Below are positions 42,625 through 53,200 of a stretch of DNA of 64,000 nt, in pieces (position 1 is the stretch's first letter; the number at the start of each line of letters is the position of its first letter). This DNA is from JAEUIE01 sp046350055 (GTDB lineage: Bacteria; Planctomycetota; Planctomycetia; Gemmatales; HRBIN36). The stretch covers positions 5,270,001-5,334,000 of the forward strand of contig JAXMBC010000001.1 of assembly GCA_046350055.1 (NCBI GenBank), written 5' to 3'. Position numbers and translations under genes: made by a program. The notes beneath the pieces are model-generated. The model made no database searches. It was given only the letters and a program-made list of their open reading frames with translations, and was not told the origin of the DNA.

Positions 42625-43282
42625 GCGGGTCGCGATCCATCAATCATCCGCCACCGCCGTCCTTGCCGATATGCACCTGGGCTACGTTGCTGCCCGCCGG
42701 GGAGATGGCGAAGCGGTGCCCCACTTCGGCGAAGCGGAACGGCTCGACTACCTCACCGAACTCTTCCAGCAACTGCAGATCAAGCATGTGGTCGTTGCTG
42801 GCGACCTGGTGGAATCACCCCGGCATGGCCTGCCTGTCGTCCGTGACTGGGCGACACAACTCGAAGAGCTCCACATCAGCCTGCATCTGACGCCAGGCAA
42901 CCACGATGCCGGGCTGCAAGACGTGCCGGGATTGCAGGTGCATCACGAGGGCTTCGCCATTGGCGACTGGCTGGTGCTGCATGATGCTCCAGTGAACGAC
43001 ACCCGTTGCATGATTCACGGCCACCTGCATCCCACGATACGCTCCGCAGCAGCAGTTGGCGAAGCAGCCTGCTACCTGACCACATCCAACCGGCTGCTGC
43101 TGCCTGCCTGGTGTGATCATGCTGCCGGCGTCAGTGTGCAGTCCCTGACAGACTGGAAAGACGCGGACTGCCATGCCATTGTGAATGACCAGGTGGTGGC
43201 ACTGGGAAATGTAGCTGCTCTCAGTCAGAAACTGCGACGGCGACCCCGGCCCTTCCGTATCGGATTTGGACTGACAACCTAG
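42590..43282 (+). CDS. Ligase-associated metallophosphoesterase (PdeM-like)
   Basis: A 230-residue calcineurin-type phosphoesterase. The start is the ATG at 42590, which has AGGAGG seven bases upstream and overlaps the end of the helicase by 35 bp. Metal motifs: ADMHLGY (replacing DxH), GDLVES, LTPGNHD and the final GHLHP. Proteins of this kind accompany Lhr-like helicases and ATP-dependent ligases in a DNA damage response cluster; the nuclease or phosphatase activity is inferred from family. No ligase gene follows. Confidence 0.87.
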   Translation: MWIQQNWRLTPERVAIHQSSATAVLADMHLGYVAARRGDGEAVPHFGEAERLDYLTELFQQLQIKHVVVAGDLVESPRHGLPVVRDWATQLEELHISLHLTPGNHDAGLQDVPGLQVHHEGFAIGDWLVLHDAPVNDTRCMIHGHLHPTIRSAAAVGEAACYLTTSNRLLLPAWCDHAAGVSVQSLTDWKDADCHAIVNDQVVALGNVAALSQKLRRRPRPFRIGFGLTT

Positions 43283-43313
43283 TTGCTAGTCACCTTCAAG
43301 CAGCGGAGAAAGC

Positions 43314-43931
43314 ATGGAGAAGATCATCACGGGACTGCAGGGATGGATCTCCACGGAAGAAGGCCGCTGGGTAGTGATCGCAGTGGTCACAGGCCTGGTA
43401 TTCCTGCTGGCTCTCCGCAGTGCCCTGCGTCACTGGCAGAAGCCCCGTCACGATCTTCTGGAACTGGAACTGCTGGAACAACTGGCAGGCTACCCTCCTG
43501 CCCCGCCGTTGCCGGCTTCTGCCAGGAAGCTGGCGATCTACGGTATGCCTGTACGACTACGATTGCTGGTAATCGGGCCGTTGGGACATGATGCGGGGCA
43601 GATCGCCGCAGAAGATGTGGACGCCATCGTCGAACGCATGGTGCCTGGTATGGCAGAGCGCCTGCAAGAGGATTTGCCTCGTGTCCGCTTGTGGCCGACG
43701 CAACTCAGCCAGGCGGGCTTCCTCGCAGCCTTCCGCCGCAATACACAATTGCCCGAAGGTGATCGGGCAAGGCGATGGGTTCTGGTCATGGGCAAAGTAG
43801 TGCTTGATGGCAGGCCGCTGGCGGCAGGACTGGCATTGCAAGCATCAGAAGAACATACACTTGGCCCGGTAGTACTGCAGCATGCACATCAATGGATGGA
43901 AGTCATGCGGTTTCAACGTACCGAGAGCTAG
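43314..43931 (+). CDS. Membrane-anchored protein of unknown function
   Basis: A 205-residue protein with one membrane helix near the start (WVVIAVVTGLVFLLAL, 19-34) and a cytoplasmic or periplasmic domain of about 150 residues. RKLAIYGMPVRLRLLVIGPLG and RRWVLVMGKVVLDGRPLAAGLAL recur in other planctomycete proteins of unknown role. It follows the phosphoesterase by 31 bp and could be in the same transcript. No catalytic motif found. Confidence 0.65.
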   Translation: MEKIITGLQGWISTEEGRWVVIAVVTGLVFLLALRSALRHWQKPRHDLLELELLEQLAGYPPAPPLPASARKLAIYGMPVRLRLLVIGPLGHDAGQIAAEDVDAIVERMVPGMAERLQEDLPRVRLWPTQLSQAGFLAAFRRNTQLPEGDRARRWVLVMGKVVLDGRPLAAGLALQASEEHTLGPVVLQHAHQWMEVMRFQRTES

Positions 43932-43933
43932 TG

Positions 43934-45451
43934 CTATTTCAGTGTACGCAGCAGGGTGCCGTTCTGCCCGTTGTAAACCCGCACGATCCCTTCTTCCCCA
44001 CCAGCGAGAATCAGCGTACCGTCGGGACTGGCAGCGACGGCTTGCAGGAAGTCGGTAGCACCCTGGTAGCTGCGAACATTGCTGCCATTATCTATGTTCC
44101 ATTGCCGCAGACCTGCATCGCCACAAGCGCTGACAACCTGGGGAACAGTACGCAACATGGTCAGCCGGCTGATCTGTTTAGTATGCCCGGCGATGGTGCG
44201 GATCTGCTCCGCTTTCTCGTAGTCCCAAACCTTAAGCACATTGTCAGCACCAGCGGAGACAAGCACCTTGCCATCGGCCCGCCAGGCAACATCCAGGACA
44301 TGATGCGTATGGCCTTCGTAGTTGCGCAGCTGCTGGCCAGGCTGCGTGAAGGAGATGTCAATTCCCTGCAGGTACTTGAGTTCGAGCAACTGACGGACTG
44401 ATGCTACCGTGGGAGGCGACCAGGGAGTGATGCAGTTCATCATGGTAGCCACGGCCTGGGCAGTGGGTTCTGGCCGCAGTAGTGGTTGCAGAGCCCAGAC
44501 CTTGACGAACTTGTCAGCACCTGCAGATGCTAGCATCCGGCCATCGGGGCTGAAGCGGACGCCGAAGACCGTATCGCTGTGCGGCGCGTTCCATTTGCGA
44601 ATGGGCTTATTCGTTGCCAAGTCGATGAGGACGAGTTCACCTTCCATCGTGGGGGCACCACCGGCAACTGCCAGCAACTTGCCATCAGGAGAAAGGTCCA
44701 GGGCAGCAACACGATCCGCGAAGCCGGTGAGCTTGTGCAGCAGCTTTCCGCTGCTGGTCTCCCAGATGGTTACTTCCTGATAGCCACCAACATAGAGCCT
44801 CGTACCATCCTGGCTGAAGAGAAGTGATTGGACGAGATCCAATTGCGATTGCCCGATGGGCTTGCCAGCATCGTCTTTCAGATTGGCATCGACGAGGGTT
44901 TTCAGCAGTTCACCCTTGTCTGCACTGTAGAGGGCGACATTGGCACCACGCCCCACTGCAATAGTCTTTTTGTCTGTCGTCAACCCAAGGGCGAGCACGG
45001 GCTTGATCCTGGACGAAAGCCTGGAGAGTTTGACTGTTGTAGCGACCCTGGTACCAGTTCCGACAGGCCCTTTGGCCCCCTGCTTGATCCAGGCAGTTAG
45101 AACCGCGAGTTCGTCCGGGGTGAGTGGCTCGTCCTCTTCCGGTGGCATGGTAGGTTTCTGGGTTTTGCCACAGAGCTTGATGAGCAGGCTATCAGCGGGC
45201 TTGCCCGCCACGATGGCCACGCCGTTTTTGCCGCCCTTCTGAATAGCTTCATAACTGCTGAGGTCGAGCCGGCCTTTCCTGTTTGAACCACTATGACAGG
45301 TGGTGCACTTGTTATCCAGAATCGGCTGGACCTGCTTGTCGAAATCAACCGTTGCTCCGGTGTACGGCACAACTGGTATGGGTTTGACCTTGTCATCTTT
45401 CTTGTCTTGCAAAGGTACGATGAGCAAAGCCACGAGGAGGGCAGTATGCAT
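43934..45451 (-). CDS. Heme-domain / WD40 repeat protein
   Basis: A 505-residue exported protein (short signal MHTALLVALLIVPLQ). Residues 43-130 are a PSCyt1-type cytochrome domain with CTTCHSG and TMPPEEDEPLTPDEL, expected to bind c-type heme. The rest is a propeller of WD40 repeats (LDLSPDGKLLAVAG, VRFSPDGRMLASAGADKFVKVW, LVSAGADNVLKVWD, VAASPDGTLILAGG). This architecture is common in planctomycetes and its function unknown. Converges on the membrane protein at 43931. Confidence 0.88.
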   Translation of the reverse strand: MHTALLVALLIVPLQDKKDDKVKPIPVVPYTGATVDFDKQVQPILDNKCTTCHSGSNRKGRLDLSSYEAIQKGGKNGVAIVAGKPADSLLIKLCGKTQKPTMPPEEDEPLTPDELAVLTAWIKQGAKGPVGTGTRVATTVKLSRLSSRIKPVLALGLTTDKKTIAVGRGANVALYSADKGELLKTLVDANLKDDAGKPIGQSQLDLVQSLLFSQDGTRLYVGGYQEVTIWETSSGKLLHKLTGFADRVAALDLSPDGKLLAVAGGAPTMEGELVLIDLATNKPIRKWNAPHSDTVFGVRFSPDGRMLASAGADKFVKVWALQPLLRPEPTAQAVATMMNCITPWSPPTVASVRQLLELKYLQGIDISFTQPGQQLRNYEGHTHHVLDVAWRADGKVLVSAGADNVLKVWDYEKAEQIRTIAGHTKQISRLTMLRTVPQVVSACGDAGLRQWNIDNGSNVRSYQGATDFLQAVAASPDGTLILAGGEEGIVRVYNGQNGTLLRTLK

Positions 45452-45617
45452 GGCAGAGTATCCGACTGGCAGGTGGGAAAGCAGGCAGGACTGACTTTAT
45501 CATTGTAACATAATCAACTGGCTAGCCAAGTTAGATAGCTGCCCGAAACGCAAGAAGGGGAGGATTGGCCGATGCCGCATCCTCCCCTGCTCAACGATTC
45601 GGGCTGCTACGACTCAC

Positions 45618-48371
45618 TTACTTGAAGTCGCCCCCCTCCACCATCTGCAGCTTCCGCGGATCAATGTACTTTTTGAACGTGGAACCAATCTGGTCTGCAG
45701 TCAGGCTACGGACCTTGGATTCCAGTTCAGAGTAATGTGCCATGGTCCGCTTGGTTTGCAGATTACTCGAGAGAGCCCCCGCTATTGCATTATCCTGAAC
45801 GAAGCGAGCCATCTGGGCGTTGAGCCAGCCCTGGCGTGCTTCATCCAGTTCCTTCTCGCTGACGCCTTCCTTGCACATCTTGTCGAGTTCCTCGCGGACG
45901 CTCTGCTCGAGTTTGACCATGTTATTGGGATTGCAGATCCCCATGATCATGAAGGTGCCCTGTTTTTCGATGGCATCGACGTTCAGGCTGGAAGTGATGC
46001 CGTAGGACAATCCTTCCTTGCCGCGGATGCGGTCGCCAATGCGGCTGGAAAGCGTATTGCCACCGAAGATGAAGTTGGCCATCATCAGTGCAGGGTAATC
46101 CGCATCGTCATCACGCAGAGGCACGTTGATACCAGCAGCGAACACCGCATTCGCCTTGTCAGGCGTGATGATCTTCTCCACCAACTGATCCTTCAGCGGG
46201 GTAAAGGGCCGACGGATTCGTGCGTAGGGTTTGCTGGCCTTCCAGCCATCAAACAGCTCATTGAGTTTCTTCACCGCTGCCTCTTCATCACAATCACCAA
46301 CAATCACTGCCGTAGCATTCTCCGCACCCAGATACTCCTCATGAAGCTGGCGTACCTGATCGATCTTCACTTTCTGGATGCGTTCGATCTGTTCGTCCAC
46401 GGTGGGAACGTAGTGGATGCTGCCTGGGGGGAAACCAGAAAGCATGCGACTGAGCTGGGTCTGAACCAAAGCACGAGGCTCATTGCGCATCTCGGTGGCT
46501 GCAGCCAGCCGGGTACGCACCATGGTGTCAAACTCCTTCTCCGGCAGAAGAGGCTCACGCAGGATTTGTTTGAGCAGATCCAGGGCTGGTGCCAGGGTGC
46601 CCTTTTTAGCCTGGATGCTGAAGGTCAGCGAACCCAGACTGCCAGCACCGCCACCTCCACCACCACCGCCGCGGCGGCCACCACCCATCATGCCGCTGCC
46701 GATGGTGACACCCAGCTTGTTCATCTCGTCCTGCAGTTGCTGGAAGCTAAGCTTCCTGGTACCACGCATCATCAGTGAGGGCAGAATCCCGGCAGCCTGC
46801 TCCATCCCCAGCAGGTTCTCTTCATTGCCGTAGCGAATGGTGATGAGCGCACTGACCTGTTCACCCTTGTTCTTCTTGTTCAGGATGGCTGCCTTGGCGC
46901 CGCCAGCCAGTTCGATCTGTCTGGTTCGGCTATCAATATTACCGGGGGTAGCATTGAATGCCTCGCCTTTGGCAACTTCTGCACGGCCTTTGTAGTCCTT
47001 CACCAACTCTCCCGCTTCAGGAGCAGCAGCGATCATCGCTCGCTGTGGCTCCTTCGTGGGGATGAATTGTCCCACGGTGCGGTTATCCTGTTTGAAGTAC
47101 CTGGCTGCTACCTGCTTCACATCTTCAGGCGTCACTTTCTCAATTCGGTCGCGATGCAGAAAGTAGAGCCGCCAATCGCCCTGTGCCGCCCAACTGCTGA
47201 GACCGATAGCAATTCCTGATGTATTCGCAGCAGCATTCTCCCGGTTCTTGAGGATGCGGGTTTTGGTGCGGTTGATATCTTCCGCTGGCACACCATTGGC
47301 TGCCACCTCCTCGATGCAATCAAGAAGCACCTGCTTCACTTTGTCGATATCGACACCCTTTTCCACCTGGGCGGAAAACTCGATGACTCCAGGGTCATGC
47401 AAACCCATGGCGAAACCACCGGCAGTGGTAGCCAGCTTGGTTTCCACCAGCCGTTTGTACAGGATGCCTGTCGGCTGAGCCGACATGGTGCCGGCGAGCA
47501 CTTCCAGTGCAGGAAAATCGGGGTGGCGACCAGCAGGGATGTGATACATCACGCCCAATGCGCCGACATCGCCGACGCGGCGAAGAGTAACAAGACGTTC
47601 GCCGTCCTGAGGTGGTTCTTCGGTATAGGTTCTGGGAAGCTGGCGGGTGGGCTTGGGAATGCTGCCGAAGTGTTTCTGCACCAGGATCAGGGCTTTGGCT
47701 TCATCAAACTTGCCCGCTACCACCACCATGCAATTATCGGGCTGGTAGAACTTCCGGTAAAACTCGCGGAGGTTATCGACAGGCACCCTTTCAATATCAG
47801 TGCGATTGCCAATAGTGGACTTGCCGTAGTTGTGCCACTCGAAGGCAGCAGCCATCATCCGCTGATTCAAGATACGGGTAGGGCTGTTCTCACCTGATTC
47901 AAATTCGCTGCGGACAACGCTGAACTCCGACATCAGATCTTCCCGCTTGATGTAACTGTTCACCAGGCGATCCGCTTCCAGCTGGATGCCGAACTCGAGA
48001 TTCTCATCAGTCGCCGTCATGGTCTCGAAGTAATTGGTACGGTCGACATTGGTCGTGCCATTGAAATTGGCTCCGTGATTCTGCAGGGCTTTGGGCACAT
48101 TGGGATTTCGGGGCGTACCCTTGAAAACCATGTGTTCCAGCAGGTGAGCCATGCCAGTTTCACCGTAGCCTTCATGCCGGCTTCCCACGAAGACCGTCAT
48201 GGCTACTGTCACGGTGTTCCGCGAGGGATCAGGATAGAGCAGTACCTTGCAGCCATTGGCCAGCCGGTACTCGGTAATGCCCTCGACCGTGGTGATTTTG
48301 ACAGGTTCCTGAGCCTTTGCCAGCATGGGCAGCAGACACAGTGTCAAACTGCACAACAGGGGTCTAATCAT
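45618..48371 (-). CDS. M16 family metallopeptidase (pitrilysin-like), two-domain
   Basis: A 917-residue secreted zinc peptidase with signal MIRPLLCSLTLCLLPMLAKA. The inverted zinc motif HLLEH is at 76-80 (HxxEH) with the distal glutamate expected in the following helix. The N- and C-terminal halves are duplicated M16 domains; the second lacks the zinc motif, as usual for this family. A Gly run (MGGGRRGGGGGGGGAG, near residue 575) is a flexible linker in the second half. Digests peptides, as insulinase or PqqL-type. Single gene. Confidence 0.93.
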   Translation of the reverse strand: MIRPLLCSLTLCLLPMLAKAQEPVKITTVEGITEYRLANGCKVLLYPDPSRNTVTVAMTVFVGSRHEGYGETGMAHLLEHMVFKGTPRNPNVPKALQNHGANFNGTTNVDRTNYFETMTATDENLEFGIQLEADRLVNSYIKREDLMSEFSVVRSEFESGENSPTRILNQRMMAAAFEWHNYGKSTIGNRTDIERVPVDNLREFYRKFYQPDNCMVVVAGKFDEAKALILVQKHFGSIPKPTRQLPRTYTEEPPQDGERLVTLRRVGDVGALGVMYHIPAGRHPDFPALEVLAGTMSAQPTGILYKRLVETKLATTAGGFAMGLHDPGVIEFSAQVEKGVDIDKVKQVLLDCIEEVAANGVPAEDINRTKTRILKNRENAAANTSGIAIGLSSWAAQGDWRLYFLHRDRIEKVTPEDVKQVAARYFKQDNRTVGQFIPTKEPQRAMIAAAPEAGELVKDYKGRAEVAKGEAFNATPGNIDSRTRQIELAGGAKAAILNKKNKGEQVSALITIRYGNEENLLGMEQAAGILPSLMMRGTRKLSFQQLQDEMNKLGVTIGSGMMGGGRRGGGGGGGGAGSLGSLTFSIQAKKGTLAPALDLLKQILREPLLPEKEFDTMVRTRLAAATEMRNEPRALVQTQLSRMLSGFPPGSIHYVPTVDEQIERIQKVKIDQVRQLHEEYLGAENATAVIVGDCDEEAAVKKLNELFDGWKASKPYARIRRPFTPLKDQLVEKIITPDKANAVFAAGINVPLRDDDADYPALMMANFIFGGNTLSSRIGDRIRGKEGLSYGITSSLNVDAIEKQGTFMIMGICNPNNMVKLEQSVREELDKMCKEGVSEKELDEARQGWLNAQMARFVQDNAIAGALSSNLQTKRTMAHYSELESKVRSLTADQIGSTFKKYIDPRKLQMVEGGDFK

Positions 48372-48647
48372 GAGAATGACTCCAAGAGATGGATCGCTAC
48401 CTCATACTTTAGCGAATCCGGCGGAATGATGGACAATGAATGTGAAACGAGGCAAACTTCATGGATCGTAACGATAGTGTCGATCCGGCGAAGTGAAGAA
48501 GCCTTGAGCTTTCTACTAATCACTCCATCTTTGCCAGTTCCGTAGACGATATGACCTGCAAGCTCCGCATGGCTCGTCCATCGGAGCCAGATGCTGCATG
48601 GCTGTGGGGTATCTTGCCGTGCACCATCCGCTCAAGAGGGGAACACC
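48372..48647. other. Divergent intergenic region, 276 bp
   Basis: Between the M16 peptidase (minus) and the beta-barrel protein (plus). It should hold promoters of both. No repeat of the kinds described elsewhere in the window was seen and no RNA gene was recognised. Confidence 0.4.
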
Positions 48648-50084
48648 ATGTCGTCACGCTGGCTCACTTTAGGAACGCTCACGCTGCTGGCCTTGCCTGA
48701 AAGCGCCTTGCTGGCGCAGGCTCCGAAAGCTGATCGTAGTGAAGCACTGCCGCCCGTGGTGCAAGTGATGGCTCGAGAACCGCTTGACGAAGAAGAACTG
48801 GTTGTCGAAGTCATCAAGGCCATGCCCCGCAGTCGGGAAGACATCAAGAAGGCTGAGCTGGGGGATAACTTCAAGGTCATCAAAGTCAAACGTGACAGGA
48901 CTGATGAACCGACGCACATCACCCCGATTGTAGACGAAGGCGTCAAAACTGCAGACAAGGTAGACAAAGTCGAAAAGGTTGAGAAAGCAGTCAGCAAACC
49001 TGCCAAAGTGGAAGAGCCACTTCAGTTTGTCTCCCCTGAAAAGCAGAAGGCCCTCCCCACAACGGCTACCACGCCTGCCGCACCTGCAGTGCTGATGGAA
49101 CTGAAACAGCCACGTGTACTGAAAGCACCGACACGTACCGAGCCAGTGGTGAAACAGGAATGGTCGCTGCCGGAGCTGAGCTGGCCTGAGGCACTGACTC
49201 CACATTCCAGCATTCTGGGCGGAGACCCTTCCACGACTTTCCTGCCTACCCTGGCTCATTCCAATGTGAGCTGGATCGATACCGCCTTGCCAGCCACCCA
49301 GGTACGCCTTCGCTACGACTACCGATTGAATAACAAGACACATGATCGTGCGGAATTCTGGACAGCACGCAATCAGCAGTACTTCGACGGCGAGAATATT
49401 GGCGGTCGTGGTTTTGAGGTGCCTGAGAGCAACATCGACCTGATGGAATGGTCACCCTACATCGAATGGGCAATCAGCCAGCGGGTCAGCGTGTTCGCGG
49501 AGCTACCCCTGCGGTACATTCGGCCTGACGAGAACCCCAGCGCGTTTGGTGTCAGCGATTTCAATATCGGTTTCAAAGTGGCTTACTTCTTCATGCCTGA
49601 ACAGGTACAGACCTTCCAGCTTCGCCTGGGTATGCCGAGCGGCTCGTCGGAACGAGGTCTGGGTACTGGTCACGTCGTCATCGAGCCAGGCCTTCTGCTC
49701 TGGCAGAAGCTGACCGAGAAGCTGACGATGGAATCGGAACTGCGAAGCTGGATCGCAGCCGGTGGCACCAACTATTCCAGCTTCGTGCTACGCTATGCCA
49801 CGGGTTTGAGCTATGACTTGTACACATCAGACACTGTCAGCGTGAAGCCGGTGCTGGAAGTCCTCGGCTGGACCGTCATGCGAGGGTATCAGTCGGAATT
49901 CCGCGATACACTACCTACCTCGCAAGTGACCGGTGATGCTCGTGGTACCGTGATTGAACTGGCACCTGGCATCCGAGCCACCACAATGGGCAACCTGGAC
50001 TGGTACCTGGGTTATTCATTCAACATCACACACAGTGCCTGGTTTGAAGACAACCTGCGTCTTGAAGTCCGCTGGCGTTATTAA
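48648..50084 (+). CDS. Secreted protein with outer-membrane barrel-like C-terminus
   Basis: 478 residues from the ATG at 48648 (AGAGGGGA upstream) with signal MSSRWLTLGTLTLLALPESALLA. The first 170 residues are charged and flexible (EELVVEVIKAMPRSRED; KVDKVEKVEKAVSK). From about residue 220 on it consists of alternating beta strands (QVRLRYDYRLNNKT; ISQRVSVFAELPLRYI; FNIGFKVAYFF; LQFRLGMPSG-like; ending LRLEVRWRY), similar to the phenol-degradation MetA-pathway outer-membrane family (PF13557), with a terminal aromatic residue suited to barrel insertion. Ligand unknown. Confidence 0.68.
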   Translation: MSSRWLTLGTLTLLALPESALLAQAPKADRSEALPPVVQVMAREPLDEEELVVEVIKAMPRSREDIKKAELGDNFKVIKVKRDRTDEPTHITPIVDEGVKTADKVDKVEKVEKAVSKPAKVEEPLQFVSPEKQKALPTTATTPAAPAVLMELKQPRVLKAPTRTEPVVKQEWSLPELSWPEALTPHSSILGGDPSTTFLPTLAHSNVSWIDTALPATQVRLRYDYRLNNKTHDRAEFWTARNQQYFDGENIGGRGFEVPESNIDLMEWSPYIEWAISQRVSVFAELPLRYIRPDENPSAFGVSDFNIGFKVAYFFMPEQVQTFQLRLGMPSGSSERGLGTGHVVIEPGLLLWQKLTEKLTMESELRSWIAAGGTNYSSFVLRYATGLSYDLYTSDTVSVKPVLEVLGWTVMRGYQSEFRDTLPTSQVTGDARGTVIELAPGIRATTMGNLDWYLGYSFNITHSAWFEDNLRLEVRWRY

Positions 50085-50085
50085 C

Positions 50086-50216
50086 GCAGGGCACGCTGTG
50101 CTTCCATTATTGCTGAATGCAGCGTGCAGCCGTTGACCCATGTCAACGGCTGTACTGCCAGAAGTCGATTATTGCACCAATACAAGTCATTGTGAGGCAC
50201 GCATAGCGTGCCCTAC
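50086..50216. repeat. MITE-like element 3 (GTAGGGCACGC ends)
   Basis: 131 bp with 16-bp terminal inverted repeats matching at 14 positions (50086-50101 and 50201-50216). The inside has an 11-bp hairpin CAGCCGTTGAC/GTCAACGGCTG at 50127-50152 and a hairpin GGCACGC/GCGTGCC at 50196-50212. It fills the space between two converging genes, starting 1 bp past the stop of one and supplying the TAG stop of the other. Confidence 0.65.
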
Positions 50217-53200
50217 TTGTTGAGCACCTCGTCCAGGTTCAGGAGTTGATTGCAGAGCATGGTCCAGGCGGCGAGTTCCTTGACATTCAGCCTGGTATCT
50301 GGCTTGGAGTCACCCACGGTGATGAGTTTCTTTGCCTCGGCTTCGTTCTTTTCGTAGAAGGAAGTGAGATCGGCCAGGGATGCAAGGATGATCTTCTTCT
50401 CTTCCGGCTTCCATGAACGAGCCAGCAGCCTTTCGGCCAGATACTCCAGGCGGTCATCGCTGGTTGACTTGCTGTTGAGTGTGAGGGTTGCAAGGTGCCG
50501 TGCAGCTTCGACGAACTGGATGTCGTTTAACGTGACCAATGCCTGCAGCGGAGTATTCGTGCGTTCGCGCTTGACGGCACAGGTTTCACGGTTGGGAGCA
50601 TTGAAGATGTCCAGCGACGCTGGCGGAGCAGCTCGTTTCCAGAAAGTGTAGATGCCCCGGCGGTAAAGGTTCTCACCCGAGTCCTTTTTGTAGATGCGGG
50701 TATTGCTCACATCCATGGCAACGGCTTCCCAAACGCCTTCGGGCTGGTAAGGTTTCACGCTGGGGCCGCCGATCTTGCGAACGAGCAAGCCGCTGACGGC
50801 AAGGGCATTGTCCCGGACCATCTCGGCATCCATGCGGAAGCGGGGGCCGCGACTGAGCCACTTGTTGGAAGGATCACGTTCCAGTTTCTCAGGTGTGACC
50901 ACAGCTGCCTGCCGATAGGTGTTCGACATGACGAGCATTTTGAAGAACTTCTTCACGTCCCACTTCATCTCGCGGAACTCGATGGCCAGCCAGTCGAGCA
51001 ATTCTGGATGGCTGGGCTGTTCACCACTAACACCGAAGTCGCCGGACGAGCGGACAATACCGTTGCCAAACACCTCCTGCCAGAAGCGATTCACAGTGAC
51101 ACGGGCGGTCAACGGGTTATCGGGCTGAAGCAGCCATTGGGCCAGGCCGACGCGATTGCGGGGCAGGCTGGCAGGCATCGGTGGCAGCATCTTCGGCGTG
51201 TCGGGCTTCACAGGATCCAGACGCTTGTCATATTCTCCACGCTTGAGCAGATATGCCATCGGTTCGCTCGGCTTCTCCTGCATCACATGCGCTACAGTGC
51301 CTCGACCCTTGATGGCAGCCTCTTCCTGCTGCAGCAGCTTCTGCCTGGCGATAATCTGACGGAAGGCTTCATCGCGACTGGGCAACCACCAGGTGAAGAG
51401 TTCGTTCTTTTCAGCATCAGTGCGTTTATCAGCAGGTTTACTGAGTACCCACGCAGCATGCGAGCCATAGCGCAATGTCTCTACTTCTGATGGAGTCAGC
51501 ACACGCTGATAGACCCGCAGGTCCTGCAAGCCATGGTTGTTCAATGTGGCCCCATTGCTCCTGCGACCAATGCGAAACGGTGCTGTTGTCTTAATGCTGC
51601 CTTTCAGCGTGTTGGCTTGAACCTGTCGCGATTCCTGCAGCACTCCATTGATGTAGATTTTCACGCCCTGCTCTTTCGCTGAGCCATCATACGTCACAAC
51701 GACATGGTTCCAGGCCTTGGCCGTGAGAGTGTTGGAGGACACGACTTTCAGTGCATCATCCATCCACTTGCTGACGATATGGGTGCCAACCTTGCCATCT
51801 TCCATCCAGAAATCCCAGCCACGATAGTTGTTGCCTTCGTCCATGCGAGAGAAGATGGCGGCATAGCCCGTATTGCGTTCGGGCTTGACCCAGCCGGCAA
51901 AGGAAAAGCTGTCCCGGGTGTCGAAATCTCCTGCATCCTCCACACTGAGCGTCATGTCCGACTTGGCTTTGAGTGCCTTGTCTGCCAGTTGGCCATTCTC
52001 CCAGGAAAGCGGCTTGGTACTGGTAAGTTGACGTAGCTGGCCCTGAACCAGGGCAGTGATACCGCTTCCGGCACCTTCTGCAAGCAGTGCCTGGAAGTGC
52101 AGCTTGTCCGTGGGGATGCTCTTGAAGTGTTCACTGGCTTTGCTGGTGGCAAGCCACTTGTCAAACTCGGGCTTGGCCAGCTTCTTGCGTTCCTCGACCT
52201 GAGTTTGAACCTCTTTCACTTCTCTGGTGATGGCTTCCCAGCGGGCGCGATCCTGTTCGAGAGGCACAACCAACACGGGAGGCGTGTCCTTGATATTGCC
52301 ATCCATGGCCCGCTGGGTAGTGTTGTTGAAGAAGGCACTCAGTGAATAGAAGTCCTTCATGGTGAGCGGGTCGAACTTATGATCGTGACAGACAGCACAG
52401 CCTGTGGTCATGCCAAAGTAGACCTGACCAAAGGTTTCTGTGCGATCACGGGCATAGAGCACCAGGTATTCTTCATCTATCGCCCCACCTTCATTGGTGG
52501 TGATGTTGTTACGACTGAAACCAGTTGCAATCCGCTGATCCAGGGTGGCATTGGGCAGCAAGTCGCCGGCGATCTGTTCGATTGTGAACTGATCGAAGGG
52601 CATATTGTTGTTGAAGGCTTTGATGACCCAGTCGCGGTAAGACCACATCTCACGGTAATTATCGAAATGGATACCGTGAGTGTCGGCATAGCGACTGTAG
52701 TCGAGCCAGTAGCGACCACGGTGTTCACCCCAGTGGACAGAAGCTAGCAGCTTATCGACATACTTTTCGTACGCATTCGGTGACCTGTCATTGACAAAGG
52801 CAGCCACGTCGTCCACGACAGGAGGCAGCCCCGTGAGATCGAAGCTGACACGGCGGGCCAGCGTGCGACGGTCAGCTTCGGGAGCAGGCTGCAATTTCTG
52901 GCGTTCCAGTTCAGCCAGCACGAAGGCATCGATGGGATTCTTCACCCAGCTGGCATTCTTTACCGAGGGGATGGCTGGCCGGACGGGTGGAATGAGTGAC
53001 CAGTGGGACTGATACTCCGCTCCCTGAGCGATCCATTGTTCGAGCAGTTTCTTCTGTGAATCTGTGAGCTTCTTGTGCGATGAAGGAGGAGGCATGACCT
53101 CTTCGCTGTCGCCACTGTGCAGTCGGGCAACGAGTTCGCTTTCCGTGACCTTGCCGGGAACGATGGCTTTCTTCTTCAGTGCAGCATCGCGCTGGTCGAG

